A stretch of 5,245 bases of DNA from an uncultured Lachnospiraceae bacterium (lineage in GTDB: Bacteria > Bacillota > Clostridia > Lachnospirales > Lachnospiraceae), in NCBI GenBank assembly GCA_910577445.1, contig CAJTMZ010000101.1, forward strand, positions 1 to 5,245, given 5' to 3'. Positions 1 through 5,245 of this stretch are shown in pieces (position 1 is the stretch's first letter; each line of letters starts with the position of its first letter). The notes beneath the pieces were generated by a model. It searched no databases and was not told the DNA's origin. It was given only the letters and a program-made list of their open reading frames with translations. Made by a program: the position numbers and the translations under genes.

Positions 1-130
1 GCATGGCGGAGGCAGCCGTGCTGTTGGTTCCTACTGCCGTTATCTGCTGAGTCGGAAAACTCTTTTTTATAGCGGTGATAACCTGCCGCCCGATACCGCC
101 GCCCTGTGCGTCAATTACTAAAATATTCAT
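1..130 (-). CDS. DUF3842 family protein, N-terminal part (runs off left edge)
   Basis: The visible N-terminus translates as about 43 residues beginning MNILVIDAQGGGIGRQ and continuing through VITAIKKSFP and ITAVGTNSTAASAM. A beta strand followed by the glycine-rich turn GGGIG at about residues 10-14, then a helix and the phrase AVGTNS, is what I know from the DUF3842 family of Firmicutes. The pattern resembles a Rossmann-like nucleotide-binding fold, but no reaction is known and I infer none. The start is supported by AAGGA at 143-139, eight bases before the ATG. It begins 30 bases after the stop of the M32 carboxypeptidase on the same strand, so the two are probably co-transcribed. The C-terminal part lies outside the window. 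The family call is from memory of the N-terminal signature and is fairly sure. Confidence 0.75.
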   Translation of the reverse strand, partial: MNILVIDAQGGGIGRQVITAIKKSFPTQQITAVGTNSTAASAM

Positions 131-160
131 CTGTCGTTTCCTTATATTATATAATCCTGC

Positions 161-1666
161 TTATAACTGATACAGTTTTGTGTATTTATCCACCAGATAA
201 TCAATGTAATAGTCGGGATTAAAATGCTCTCCCGTGGCCAGAACCAGAATCTCATCGGCTGTTTTGGCGACGCCGTACCGGTGAATCTTTTCTTTCAGCC
301 AGTTGGTGATGACATGGAAATCTCCCTTACGCAGGGCTTCCTCCACAGAAATATCTTTCTCCATGGCATGGAAAAACTGAGCGGCATAGGCGCTTCCTAA
401 GGCGTAAGTCGGGAAGTAACCGAAATCCCCTGCGCTCCAGTGAATATCCTGTAAAATACCTTCCGAAGGACGCGCAACGCATACGCCCAGATATTCTTTA
501 TACCTGTCGTTCCAAAGATTTTCCAGGTTATGTGCCTCCACGCTTCCGTCAAAAATTTCCTTTTCCAGCTCGTAGCGAATCAGCACATGAATCGGGTAGG
601 TCAGTTCGTCCGCCTCTATGCGAATCAGGGAAGGTCTTGACACATTCACCATTTCCATAAAACGCTCTATGGGAATATTTTTGAGTTTATCCGGAAAACG
701 GCTCTGCAGCTTCGGGTAATTGCTTTCCCAAAAGGCCGTATTTCTGCCGATATGATTTTCCATAAGCCGGGACTGGCTCTCATGCATGGCGGAACCGATG
801 GCGTCCTTGAAGGCAGTGCCGTCATACTTTTCCTCTACCTGCAGCGCGTACAGGGCATGTCCGTATTCATGCACCGTTGATAAAATTGCGGACATCAGGT
901 TGTCTTTATGATAATGAGTGGTAATTCTAGTCTCTTTTGCGGAGAAAAATTCCGTAAAAGGATGCTCGGAGACGCCCATATAGCAGCAGTCGCCGTCCAC
1001 CTGCATGTATTTTTTCAGTTCCTCCAGAAAAGCTTCCTGCTCCTTCTCATCATAGTCGGCAAACAAAACGGAATCGTCAATTTTCCGTCCTCTTTCCTGA
1101 ATTTCCCGGATAAGGGGAAGCAGCCTTTCCTTCACTTTTGCAAAAAAGCCGTCGTACATTGCGGCGTTTGTTCCCATCTCGTAGCGGTCCAGCAGATAGT
1201 CGTAATCGGAACAGGTTTTATCAAGGTAAGTAAGAACTTCTTTCTGGCTCTTAATCACCTTTTCCAGATGAGGCAGAAACAGTGAAAAATCATTCTCCGC
1301 CTTCGCCTGCTCCCATGTGCTCTGGCTGTCCGCCAGAATCTGCTTTCTTCCGACATACACTTCCTTGGGCAGTTTTCTTACGTCCTCAATCAGGCGGAAA
1401 TAAAGGGACAGCTCCTTTTTCAGTTCGCTTTCCTCTTCCGCTTTCCGGTACATATCCTCCAGACGCTGTAAATGCTCCGGCTTCATCTGATAAGAAAAGG
1501 CTTCGCCAAGCAGAACGGAAAGCATTCTGTTCCGGTAGGGAACGCCGGCTTTAGGCGCTGTGGTCGCCAAGTCAAAATACATGGTACTGCCCGCCAGTTG
1601 ATAGGCGGCGCAAATCTCCTTGTATTCGTTAAAAAATTTTAAATCTTCACTGGTTATCATGCTCAT
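161..1666 (-). CDS. M32 family metallocarboxypeptidase (thermostable carboxypeptidase Taq type)
   Basis: This 501-residue protein has the usual length of M32 zinc carboxypeptidases, cytoplasmic enzymes that remove C-terminal amino acids from peptides. The family motifs occur in order: HPF at 235-237, ETRIT at 245-249 (normally DxRxT), the metal site HEYGH at 266-270, HESQ at 295-298, IRIEAD at 348-353 and the GxxQDxHW motif (GILQDIHW) at 403-410. His266 and His270 with Glu296 match the spacing of the known metal ligands, and Glu267 is the expected catalytic base. There is no signal peptide. The first ATG (1666) lies only four bases after GAGG (1674-1671). A second ATG at 1660, ten bases from it, would remove two residues and is an alternative start. 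The gene overlaps the end of the upstream nuclease-fold gene by 20 bases, so translation may be coupled. A likely role is peptide turnover; the true substrate cannot be read from sequence. Confidence 0.96.
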   Translation of the reverse strand: MSMITSEDLKFFNEYKEICAAYQLAGSTMYFDLATTAPKAGVPYRNRMLSVLLGEAFSYQMKPEHLQRLEDMYRKAEEESELKKELSLYFRLIEDVRKLPKEVYVGRKQILADSQSTWEQAKAENDFSLFLPHLEKVIKSQKEVLTYLDKTCSDYDYLLDRYEMGTNAAMYDGFFAKVKERLLPLIREIQERGRKIDDSVLFADYDEKEQEAFLEELKKYMQVDGDCCYMGVSEHPFTEFFSAKETRITTHYHKDNLMSAILSTVHEYGHALYALQVEEKYDGTAFKDAIGSAMHESQSRLMENHIGRNTAFWESNYPKLQSRFPDKLKNIPIERFMEMVNVSRPSLIRIEADELTYPIHVLIRYELEKEIFDGSVEAHNLENLWNDRYKEYLGVCVARPSEGILQDIHWSAGDFGYFPTYALGSAYAAQFFHAMEKDISVEEALRKGDFHVITNWLKEKIHRYGVAKTADEILVLATGEHFNPDYYIDYLVDKYTKLYQL

Positions 1667-2174
1667 TTTTCCTCTTTTCCGGGCTGCTTTGCGCTATCTC
1701 CACCCAACATTGCTTTTTATAACAGGCTATACCATACTTTAAAATGGTATGCATCCCCTCTTCCCTGAACTGCTGTTCATACTGTCTGTCCTCTATCTGC
1801 TTTAACGCCTTGCGGCATTCCTCTTCCATCCTGCCGTTTTCCGCGTATTTTATTTCAATCACAATTCCGGTTTTCTCTCCGTCAGGCTCCACCAGAATGT
1901 CGCTGTAACCGTTTCCCGATTCCCTGTTGGAAGAAATTGTCCACTCTTCCTTAAATCCCAAAATCCCCAGCAAAATACCGTGATAAAAGTTCTCTTTCAG
2001 ATATTTGGGAGCAAAGCTGTCCCGAATACTGATGGTTTTCTGCAAATAAGCCGTAAGCTGTCTCTCCACCCCTTTTGCATCTCCGCCTTTCAATGACTCG
2101 CAAAAGGCGTTTAAAGCACTACTAAAAACTCCTTTATCGCCTCCCGGCTCAAAAAAATATTTCAGCATACTCAT
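1647..2174 (-). CDS. PD-(D/E)XK nuclease-fold protein, like the C-terminal half of AAA-ATPase-like proteins
   Basis: The 175-residue product resembles the PD-(D/E)XK domain (PDDEXK_9/DUF1703 type) that forms the C-terminus of large AAA-ATPase-like proteins common in gut clostridia and Bacteroidetes. The recognisable parts are a helical lead-in with ENFYHGILLG at 61-70, the SNRESGNGYSDI stretch at 82-93 with Asp92, and the strand carrying EIK at 107-109. Asp92, Glu107 and Lys109 form the nuclease-like core, so the fold itself looks intact. The ATPase half, usually several hundred residues long, is absent. An in-frame TAG at 2180-2178 closes the frame just before the ATG, and only 71 bases separate it from eutH. 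The best Shine-Dalgarno match, AAGGA at 2195-2191, is 16 bases from the ATG, which is unusually far. It may be a decayed remnant or a free-standing domain protein. Its function is unknown. Confidence 0.75.
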   Translation of the reverse strand: MSMLKYFFEPGGDKGVFSSALNAFCESLKGGDAKGVERQLTAYLQKTISIRDSFAPKYLKENFYHGILLGILGFKEEWTISSNRESGNGYSDILVEPDGEKTGIVIEIKYAENGRMEEECRKALKQIEDRQYEQQFREEGMHTILKYGIACYKKQCWVEIAQSSPEKRKNEHDNQ

Positions 2175-2206
2175 TATCTATATAATAAAATCCTTCTTTG
2201 CTTTTT

Positions 2207-2215
2207 ATCATACCA
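2207..2215 (-). promoter_or_regulatory. Possible extended -10 promoter for the nuclease-fold/M32/DUF3842 unit
   Basis: On the minus strand TATGAT (2212-2207) is preceded by TGG (2215-2213), matching an extended -10 element with one mismatch in the hexamer. No good -35 box stands 16-18 bases upstream. Transcription would start near position 2200, about 26 bases before the ATG at 2174. It is the best candidate in the 71-base gap after eutH. No hairpin terminator is visible there, so read-through from eutH is equally possible. Confidence 0.35.
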
Positions 2216-2245
2216 GATTATTCCTTCAAATTCTACCGAAACTCT

Positions 2246-3298
2246 TCATAAAAGCATCGCCAGCCCGAAAGCCGCAGCCCCGCCGCACAGCTTTGCCAGA
2301 AGCATGGCGCCCAGCATTTCCGGTTCCCGGCTTAAGGTAAAACCGGCGTGAGCCGCCAGCATACTCGCGGCGCTTACCAGAAACGCCCCGTTTACCACCT
2401 TGCCCTTTTCATCCATATCCTTATACATGGCAATGGCGGGTATCACGCTTACCATTCCCACTAAAAGCCCCGTCATGCCGGCCGGATTCATGCCCAGCCG
2501 CTTTCCCAGAAGCAAAAAGGGCTTTCTAAGAATCCTCTGCAAAAATTCCGCCGCGGTCAGGCTGCCCAGCATCACGATTCCGATGGACGACACTGTCTCC
2601 ATCGCCTCCGAAAGGGGCACAAGATTCTTCACCAGAGAAATGCCGCACATATATTCTACTGCCCCAAGCACCAGTCCCACGGTAATCATGCATTGTATGC
2701 CTTTTGCAAAAATACAGAACCCCCGAATCATCCTGTCCGGTATTTTCCACAGCCCCAGAAGAAGTAATGCCGACAGCACAAGCACCAAAAGATTCTGACG
2801 GACACACTCCATGACAGTAAGTCCCGAGAGGATTCCTCCCACCAAAAGCCCTGCCGGCATCGTAACAAGCCCCAGCATAATTCCTCTGGCAAAAAATCCT
2901 TTATCCTCGTCCTTCACCATTCCCATTCCCACAGGAATTGTAAAAACCACGGTACATCCGAAAATCGCCGCCACAACGATTCCGGCATAGCTGCCAATCC
3001 GCGCGTCCGCTGCCAGCTCCTTCGCCAGCTCATATCCTCCCATGTCAATGGCAAGAATACTTCCAAACATTGCCGGGTCTGCGCCTATCATCCGGTAAAA
3101 GGGGACGACTGCCGCTCCCAGGATATCGGAAAGAACCGGCGCAAGGCATATCATTCCTGCCATGGATAAAGCGGTGGGGCCGAGAAACAAAAAGCCTTCC
3201 TCAAATTTGGCTCCGTATCCCCATTTATTTCCCCGTATCCGGTCAATGCCTCCGATAACCGCACTGACCGCCATGATAATCATAAATATGCGGTTCAT
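2246..3298 (-). CDS. eutH: EutH-type ethanolamine transporter (orphan)
   Basis: This is a very hydrophobic 350-residue membrane protein resembling EutH, the permease that brings ethanolamine into the cell for the ethanolamine ammonia-lyase pathway. Family signatures are KFEEGF at 31-36, the GADPAMF stretch at 72-78, DMGGYELAKEL at 85-95, TIPVGMG at 120-126, IFAKGIQ at 196-202 and DEKGKVVNGAF at 296-306. About ten membrane segments can be seen, the first at roughly residues 3-18. It is shorter than E. coli EutH (about 408 residues) but near the size of Firmicute versions. The start at 3298 is chosen because GGAGG (3309-3305) stands six bases before it. A longer frame from 3319 would begin within the upstream terminator and is unlikely. 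No eut enzyme, shell protein or regulator is visible next to it, so the ethanolamine assignment rests on family resemblance alone. Confidence 0.9.
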   Translation of the reverse strand: MNRIFMIIMAVSAVIGGIDRIRGNKWGYGAKFEEGFLFLGPTALSMAGMICLAPVLSDILGAAVVPFYRMIGADPAMFGSILAIDMGGYELAKELAADARIGSYAGIVVAAIFGCTVVFTIPVGMGMVKDEDKGFFARGIMLGLVTMPAGLLVGGILSGLTVMECVRQNLLVLVLSALLLLGLWKIPDRMIRGFCIFAKGIQCMITVGLVLGAVEYMCGISLVKNLVPLSEAMETVSSIGIVMLGSLTAAEFLQRILRKPFLLLGKRLGMNPAGMTGLLVGMVSVIPAIAMYKDMDEKGKVVNGAFLVSAASMLAAHAGFTLSREPEMLGAMLLAKLCGGAAAFGLAMLL

Positions 3299-3304
3299 CT
3301 TTAT

Positions 3305-3309
3305 CCTCC
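3305..3309 (-). promoter_or_regulatory. Ribosome binding site fixing the eutH start
   Basis: GGAGG on the minus strand lies six bases before the ATG at 3298-3296, the ideal distance. It sits downstream of the longer in-frame ATG at 3319, so it argues that the first seven codons of the longer frame are not translated. Confidence 0.88.
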
Positions 3310-3317
3310 ACGCGTAC

Positions 3318-3342
3318 AAAAAGGAGCAGACTGCTCTGCTCC
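3318..3342 (-). terminator. Rho-independent terminator of the sugar O-acetyltransferase gene
   Basis: On the minus strand GGAGCAGA (3342-3335) and TCTGCTCC (3330-3323) form a perfect eight-base-pair stem with the four-base loop GCAG, followed at once by five T residues (3322-3318). It begins nine bases after the acetyltransferase stop codon. The opposite strand has no comparable T run after the hairpin, so it probably works in one direction only. It also overlaps the start of the predicted eutH transcript. Confidence 0.88.
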
Positions 3343-3371
3343 ATTATACCTTTAAAATTCCATTCTTTCAA
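3343..3371 (-). promoter_or_regulatory. Sigma-A/sigma-70 type promoter of eutH
   Basis: TTGAAA (3371-3366) is a -35 box with one mismatch and TATAAT (3348-3343) is a perfect -10 box, separated by exactly 17 bases. The -35 lies within the last codons of the acetyltransferase gene and the -10 directly touches the terminator hairpin. The expected start is near position 3336, which gives a leader of about 38 bases before the eutH ATG. No operator is evident. Confidence 0.8.
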
Positions 3372-3981
3372 CGATATCCGCCCACGCTTCCTCGTCGATT
3401 TCCTCGTCCTTAAATAACTTCTTTTTGTCGTCGTCGGTAATCTTCCGGATTACCCTGCAGGGATTTCCCGCTGCTATGGCCCAGTCGGGAATATCCTTTG
3501 TGACAACGCTCCCCGCGCCAATCACTACGTTATCTCCGATGTGAACCCCCGGGCAGACCACCGTATTTCCGCCAAGCCAGACGTTGTCGCCGATGGTAAC
3601 TTCCTTTCCGTATTCGTAAGCGGAGTTGCGGCTGACGGGATGCACCGGGTGTCCCGCCGTGTAAATCGCCACATTAGGCGCCATCTGGCAGTTGTCTCCG
3701 ATTTTGATTTTTGCAACGTCAAGCAGGGTACAGTTATAGTTTGCGAAAAAATTCTTCCCCACTTCAATATGCTTTCCATAGTCACAGTAAAACGGCGGAT
3801 TGATAAATGCGTCCTCGGATTTGCCGAGAAGCTCCTTCACCACGGCTTTTACGCCTTCCAAATCCGACCTGTCCATAAAATTCAGTTTCTGGAGCAGCTT
3901 CCTGCATACCAACTGCTCCTCAAAAATTGTCTCGTCCGATATGTATGCCATCTGGGCGTCGCGGCGTTCAATGTTATTCAT
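3352..3981 (-). CDS. Sugar O-acetyltransferase of the maltose/galactoside acetyltransferase family
   Basis: This 209-residue enzyme would transfer acetyl from acetyl-CoA to a sugar hydroxyl in the cytoplasm, like LacA, Maa and NodL. Residues from about 11 to 65 form the short helical maltose-acetyltransferase N-terminal region. The left-handed beta-helix then follows, seen as imperfect hexapeptide repeats such as IEVGKN, IKIGDN, VTIGDN, VHIGDN and VVIGAG. His111 in TAGHPVH (108-114) matches the catalytic histidine, and WLGGN (135-139) and AIAAGNPCRVIRK (168-180) are family hallmarks near the acetyl-CoA site. The start at 3981 follows AGGAGG by six bases; an upstream in-frame ATG at 4044 falls inside the probable promoter and is rejected. 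The gene seems to be a single-gene transcript between its own promoter and terminator. The sugar cannot be predicted, and a detoxifying role on non-metabolised sugars is only a general idea for the family. Confidence 0.93.
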   Translation of the reverse strand: MNNIERRDAQMAYISDETIFEEQLVCRKLLQKLNFMDRSDLEGVKAVVKELLGKSEDAFINPPFYCDYGKHIEVGKNFFANYNCTLLDVAKIKIGDNCQMAPNVAIYTAGHPVHPVSRNSAYEYGKEVTIGDNVWLGGNTVVCPGVHIGDNVVIGAGSVVTKDIPDWAIAAGNPCRVIRKITDDDKKKLFKDEEIDEEAWADIVERMEF

Positions 3982-3987
3982 TTCTTT

Positions 3988-3993
3988 CCTCCT
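3988..3993 (-). promoter_or_regulatory. Ribosome binding site fixing the acetyltransferase start
   Basis: A full AGGAGG on the minus strand stands six bases before the ATG at 3981-3979. This settles the start over the longer in-frame ATG at 4044, which would add 21 residues not typical of the family. Confidence 0.9.
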
Positions 3994-4016
3994 GTAGAAG
4001 TTTATCGTCTGTGAGG

Positions 4017-4044
4017 ATATTATCATTTTGGACGGAAAAGTCAA
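4017..4044 (-). promoter_or_regulatory. Probable promoter of the sugar O-acetyltransferase gene
   Basis: TTGACT (4044-4039) is a -35 box with one mismatch. After a 16-base spacer comes TAATAT (4022-4017), a -10 box with four of six matches that is preceded by TGA (4025-4023) in the extended -10 position. Transcription would begin near position 4010, about 29 bases before the start codon. The gap from the end of yaaA has no visible hairpin terminator, so some read-through from yaaA is possible. Confidence 0.6.
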
Positions 4045-4082
4045 CCGCTATCTCCCAAAAGTATATAACAATCTTCCATAAA

Positions 4083-4850
4083 TCAGCCAAACTGCGTTTC
4101 GGGATTCCCGGCCTTTACAAACACATATTTATCTTCTGCGGAGCCTTCCTCAAAATAAGAAAATCCCAGCCCGCAAAACTTCCTGATTTCCTTTGGGCTT
4201 TCAATCCTGTTTTCCGCCAGGAAACGAACCATCTCTCCCCTTGCCATTTTGGCAAGGGTTCCCTTCTGCCTGATTTTTCCACCTGTCAGCTCTCCAAACT
4301 CTACCGTAATAAAGGTATCCTTTGGGGTCACATATTTTTCAATGCACCGGAAATACTCTCTGGAAGCCAGATTAATCACCACCTTATCGTCCCCTGTCAG
4401 GCTTTTGTATAAACGGTCTCCCCAGAAATCATACAAATCCCTGCTCCCGCCCACGGATAATTTCGCCTGCATTTCAAGCCGGTAAGGCACAACCCCGTCA
4501 AACGGAGAAAGAACGCCGTAAAAGCCGGAGAGAATCCGAAGATGCTCTTCTATGTAGGAAAGCGCTCCCGATGTGAACACGCCCGGAGCCATATGCTGGT
4601 ACTGCAGGCCTTCATAGGCTAAAACCGCCGGCGTAAGCGCCCGCTCCAAATCCATTTCCCGGAAACGCCGGTAATTCAGTTCGGTAAGGGAATCGTTGCA
4701 TTTCCACAGCTCTCTGGCCTCCTGAAAGCTCAGAGCCCTTATTTTCTCCATAAGGACTCTGGTATCGTCAATAAATTCCGGCATCCCTGTCACTTCGTAG
4801 GAATCCGTGTTGACATTCATTTTCTTTGCCGGTGATATGATTATTTTCAT
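4083..4850 (-). CDS. yaaA: YaaA family peroxide stress protein (UPF0246/DUF328)
   Basis: The 255-residue protein matches YaaA over its whole length (E. coli YaaA is 258). Signature stretches are the N-terminal ISPAK at 5-9, HLRILSGFYGVLSPFD at 103-118, PYRLEM at 122-127, LYDFWGD at 139-145, VINLAS at 158-163 and the KMARGEM stretch at 201-207. In E. coli YaaA is induced by hydrogen peroxide through OxyR and limits free iron, so protecting DNA and proteins from Fenton chemistry; its biochemical mechanism is not settled. That role is transferred here by family. AGGAG (4864-4860) nine bases before the ATG supports the start. It lies 85 bases downstream of the bcp-type peroxidase gene on the same strand with no terminator between, so both are probably one peroxide-defence transcript whose promoter is outside the window. 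A six-base inverted repeat lies just before the ribosome binding site. Confidence 0.95.
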   Translation of the reverse strand: MKIIISPAKKMNVNTDSYEVTGMPEFIDDTRVLMEKIRALSFQEARELWKCNDSLTELNYRRFREMDLERALTPAVLAYEGLQYQHMAPGVFTSGALSYIEEHLRILSGFYGVLSPFDGVVPYRLEMQAKLSVGGSRDLYDFWGDRLYKSLTGDDKVVINLASREYFRCIEKYVTPKDTFITVEFGELTGGKIRQKGTLAKMARGEMVRFLAENRIESPKEIRKFCGLGFSYFEEGSAEDKYVFVKAGNPETQFG

Positions 4851-4864
4851 TTTCCGTTTCTCCT

Positions 4865-4893
4865 GGCAGCTTGTAAGTGTTCTGTGCGCTGCC
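4865..4893 (-). repeat. Inverted repeat (possible leader hairpin) next to the yaaA ribosome binding site
   Basis: On the minus strand GGCAGC (4893-4888) and GCTGCC (4870-4865) can pair as a GC-rich six-base stem with a 17-base loop. The second arm directly touches the AGGAG of yaaA (4864-4860). There is no T run, so it is not a terminator. It might influence translation of yaaA or mRNA processing, but a repeat of this size can occur by chance. Confidence 0.3.
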
Positions 4894-4935
4894 TGAATTT
4901 ACTCCGCGGCCCTCGCCGCTTCCTGTACCTGTTTT

Positions 4936-5245
4936 TCAGACGAAAGAAAGCATCTGGGCCGAATTTTCCGCCGCTTTTACCTTGTCGAAGGCTTTCACAA
5001 TTACGCCTTCCTCGTCAATCAGATACGTGGTTCTCACTACGCCCATGCTCACCTTTCCGTAATTTTTCTTTTCCTTCCATACATCGTAAGCCTGAATGCA
5101 GGAAAGCTCCGTATCGGAAAGAAGCGTGAAAGGCAGTCCGTACTTTTCCTCAAATTTCTTGTGGGACGCCACACTGTCCTTGCTCACGCCAAGCACTACC
5201 GCCCCTTTTTCCTGAAACTGAGGATACAGCTCCCCGAAATTGCAT
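4936..5245 (-). CDS. bcp: BCP/PrxQ-type thiol peroxidase (peroxiredoxin), C-terminal part cut by right edge
   Basis: About 102 C-terminal residues are visible, reading inward from a cysteine at the window edge (CNFGELYPQF), then KGAVVLGVSKDS, FEEKYGLPFTLLSD, RTTYLIDEEG and KVKAAENSAQML. This is the thioredoxin fold of bacterioferritin comigratory protein, a thioredoxin-dependent peroxidase that reduces hydrogen peroxide and organic hydroperoxides. In BCP the peroxidatic and resolving cysteines are five residues apart (CTxxAC). The cysteine at the edge fits the resolving position, and the peroxidatic one would lie just outside the window. The frame stays open to the edge, so a start at the GTG at 5196 would be wrong: it falls within the conserved VVLGVS strand. 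The tail stops soon after AQML, slightly short but within the normal range. It pairs functionally with yaaA downstream. Confidence 0.93.
   Translation of the reverse strand, partial: CNFGELYPQFQEKGAVVLGVSKDSVASHKKFEEKYGLPFTLLSDTELSCIQAYDVWKEKKNYGKVSMGVVRTTYLIDEEGVIVKAFDKVKAAENSAQMLSFV

Noticed and set aside
141..175. A perfect TATAAT (151-146) before the DUF3842 gene as an internal promoter.
   Set aside because: No -35 box stands at the right distance, and the transcript would start near 139, within or after the ribosome binding site (143-139). It is better explained by the AT-rich gap.
2526..2807. A minus-strand 93-codon frame inside eutH.
   Set aside because: It is an out-of-frame shadow within a confidently identified membrane protein gene.
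3299..3319. Longer EutH beginning at the ATG at 3319 (seven more residues).
   Set aside because: That ATG lies at the foot of the upstream terminator, while the ATG at 3298 has an ideal ribosome binding site.
3541..4412. Long plus-strand open frames opposite the acetyltransferase and yaaA genes (for example 3541-4014 and 3927-4412).
   Set aside because: They lie opposite well-supported genes, resemble no known protein and lack good ribosome binding sites.
4906..4919. Five-base-pair hairpin (GCGGC, loop, GCCGC) between bcp and yaaA as a terminator.
   Set aside because: The stem is short and is followed by GGAGTAAATTC rather than a T run, so it lacks the key part of a rho-independent terminator.
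4847..4939. A second frame, shifted against the end of bcp, stays open for 30 codons and ends with TGA overlapping the yaaA ATG, as if bcp were frameshifted and once reached yaaA.
   Set aside because: The 30 residues are about one third arginine or lysine and resemble no BCP C-terminus. BCP proteins normally end soon after AQML, as this one does, so the open frame looks like chance in GC-rich noncoding sequence.
1..5245. Possibility of a mobile element, defence island, CRISPR array or RNA gene in the window.
   Set aside because: No transposase, integrase, direct-repeat array, long terminal repeats or tRNA-like sequence was seen. The nuclease-fold gene alone is not enough evidence for a defence system.

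Overview
The window looks like a stretch of chromosome from a Gram-positive anaerobic clostridium, most likely a Lachnospiraceae-type Firmicute. This is an inference from the gene families (a DUF3842 protein, an M32 carboxypeptidase of the Firmicute type, a single EutH, and a nuclease-fold domain typical of gut clostridia), the strong AGGAGG-type ribosome binding sites and the moderate G+C content. All seven genes lie on the minus strand, so transcription runs from right to left. I see no RNA gene, transposase, CRISPR array, integration site or origin, and no gene-free stretch longer than 85 bases.

In order of transcription, the window opens with the 3' two thirds of a BCP/PrxQ-type thiol peroxidase gene, cut by the right edge. 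It is followed after 85 bases by yaaA, a peroxide-stress protein gene. These two make a plausible small peroxide-defence operon. Next, behind its own probable promoter, comes a hexapeptide-repeat sugar O-acetyltransferase, which ends in a clear rho-independent terminator. The promoter of the next gene, a EutH-type ethanolamine transporter, is packed into the end of the acetyltransferase gene and directly against that terminator. The predicted eutH transcript therefore starts inside the hairpin. No other ethanolamine-utilisation gene is visible.

The left part is a compact unit. It begins with a 175-residue PD-(D/E)XK nuclease-fold protein, which resembles only the C-terminal half of the larger AAA-ATPase-like/PD-(D/E)XK proteins. 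That gene overlaps by 20 bases an M32 metallocarboxypeptidase gene carrying its metal-binding residues. Thirty bases further on, a DUF3842 gene begins and runs off the left edge.

Most of the window is ordinary housekeeping and accessory metabolism. I found no convincing new multi-gene system. The points most worth a second look are the interlocked terminator and promoter before eutH, the isolated eutH, the domain-only nuclease-fold gene overlapping the peptidase gene, and the bcp-yaaA pairing.
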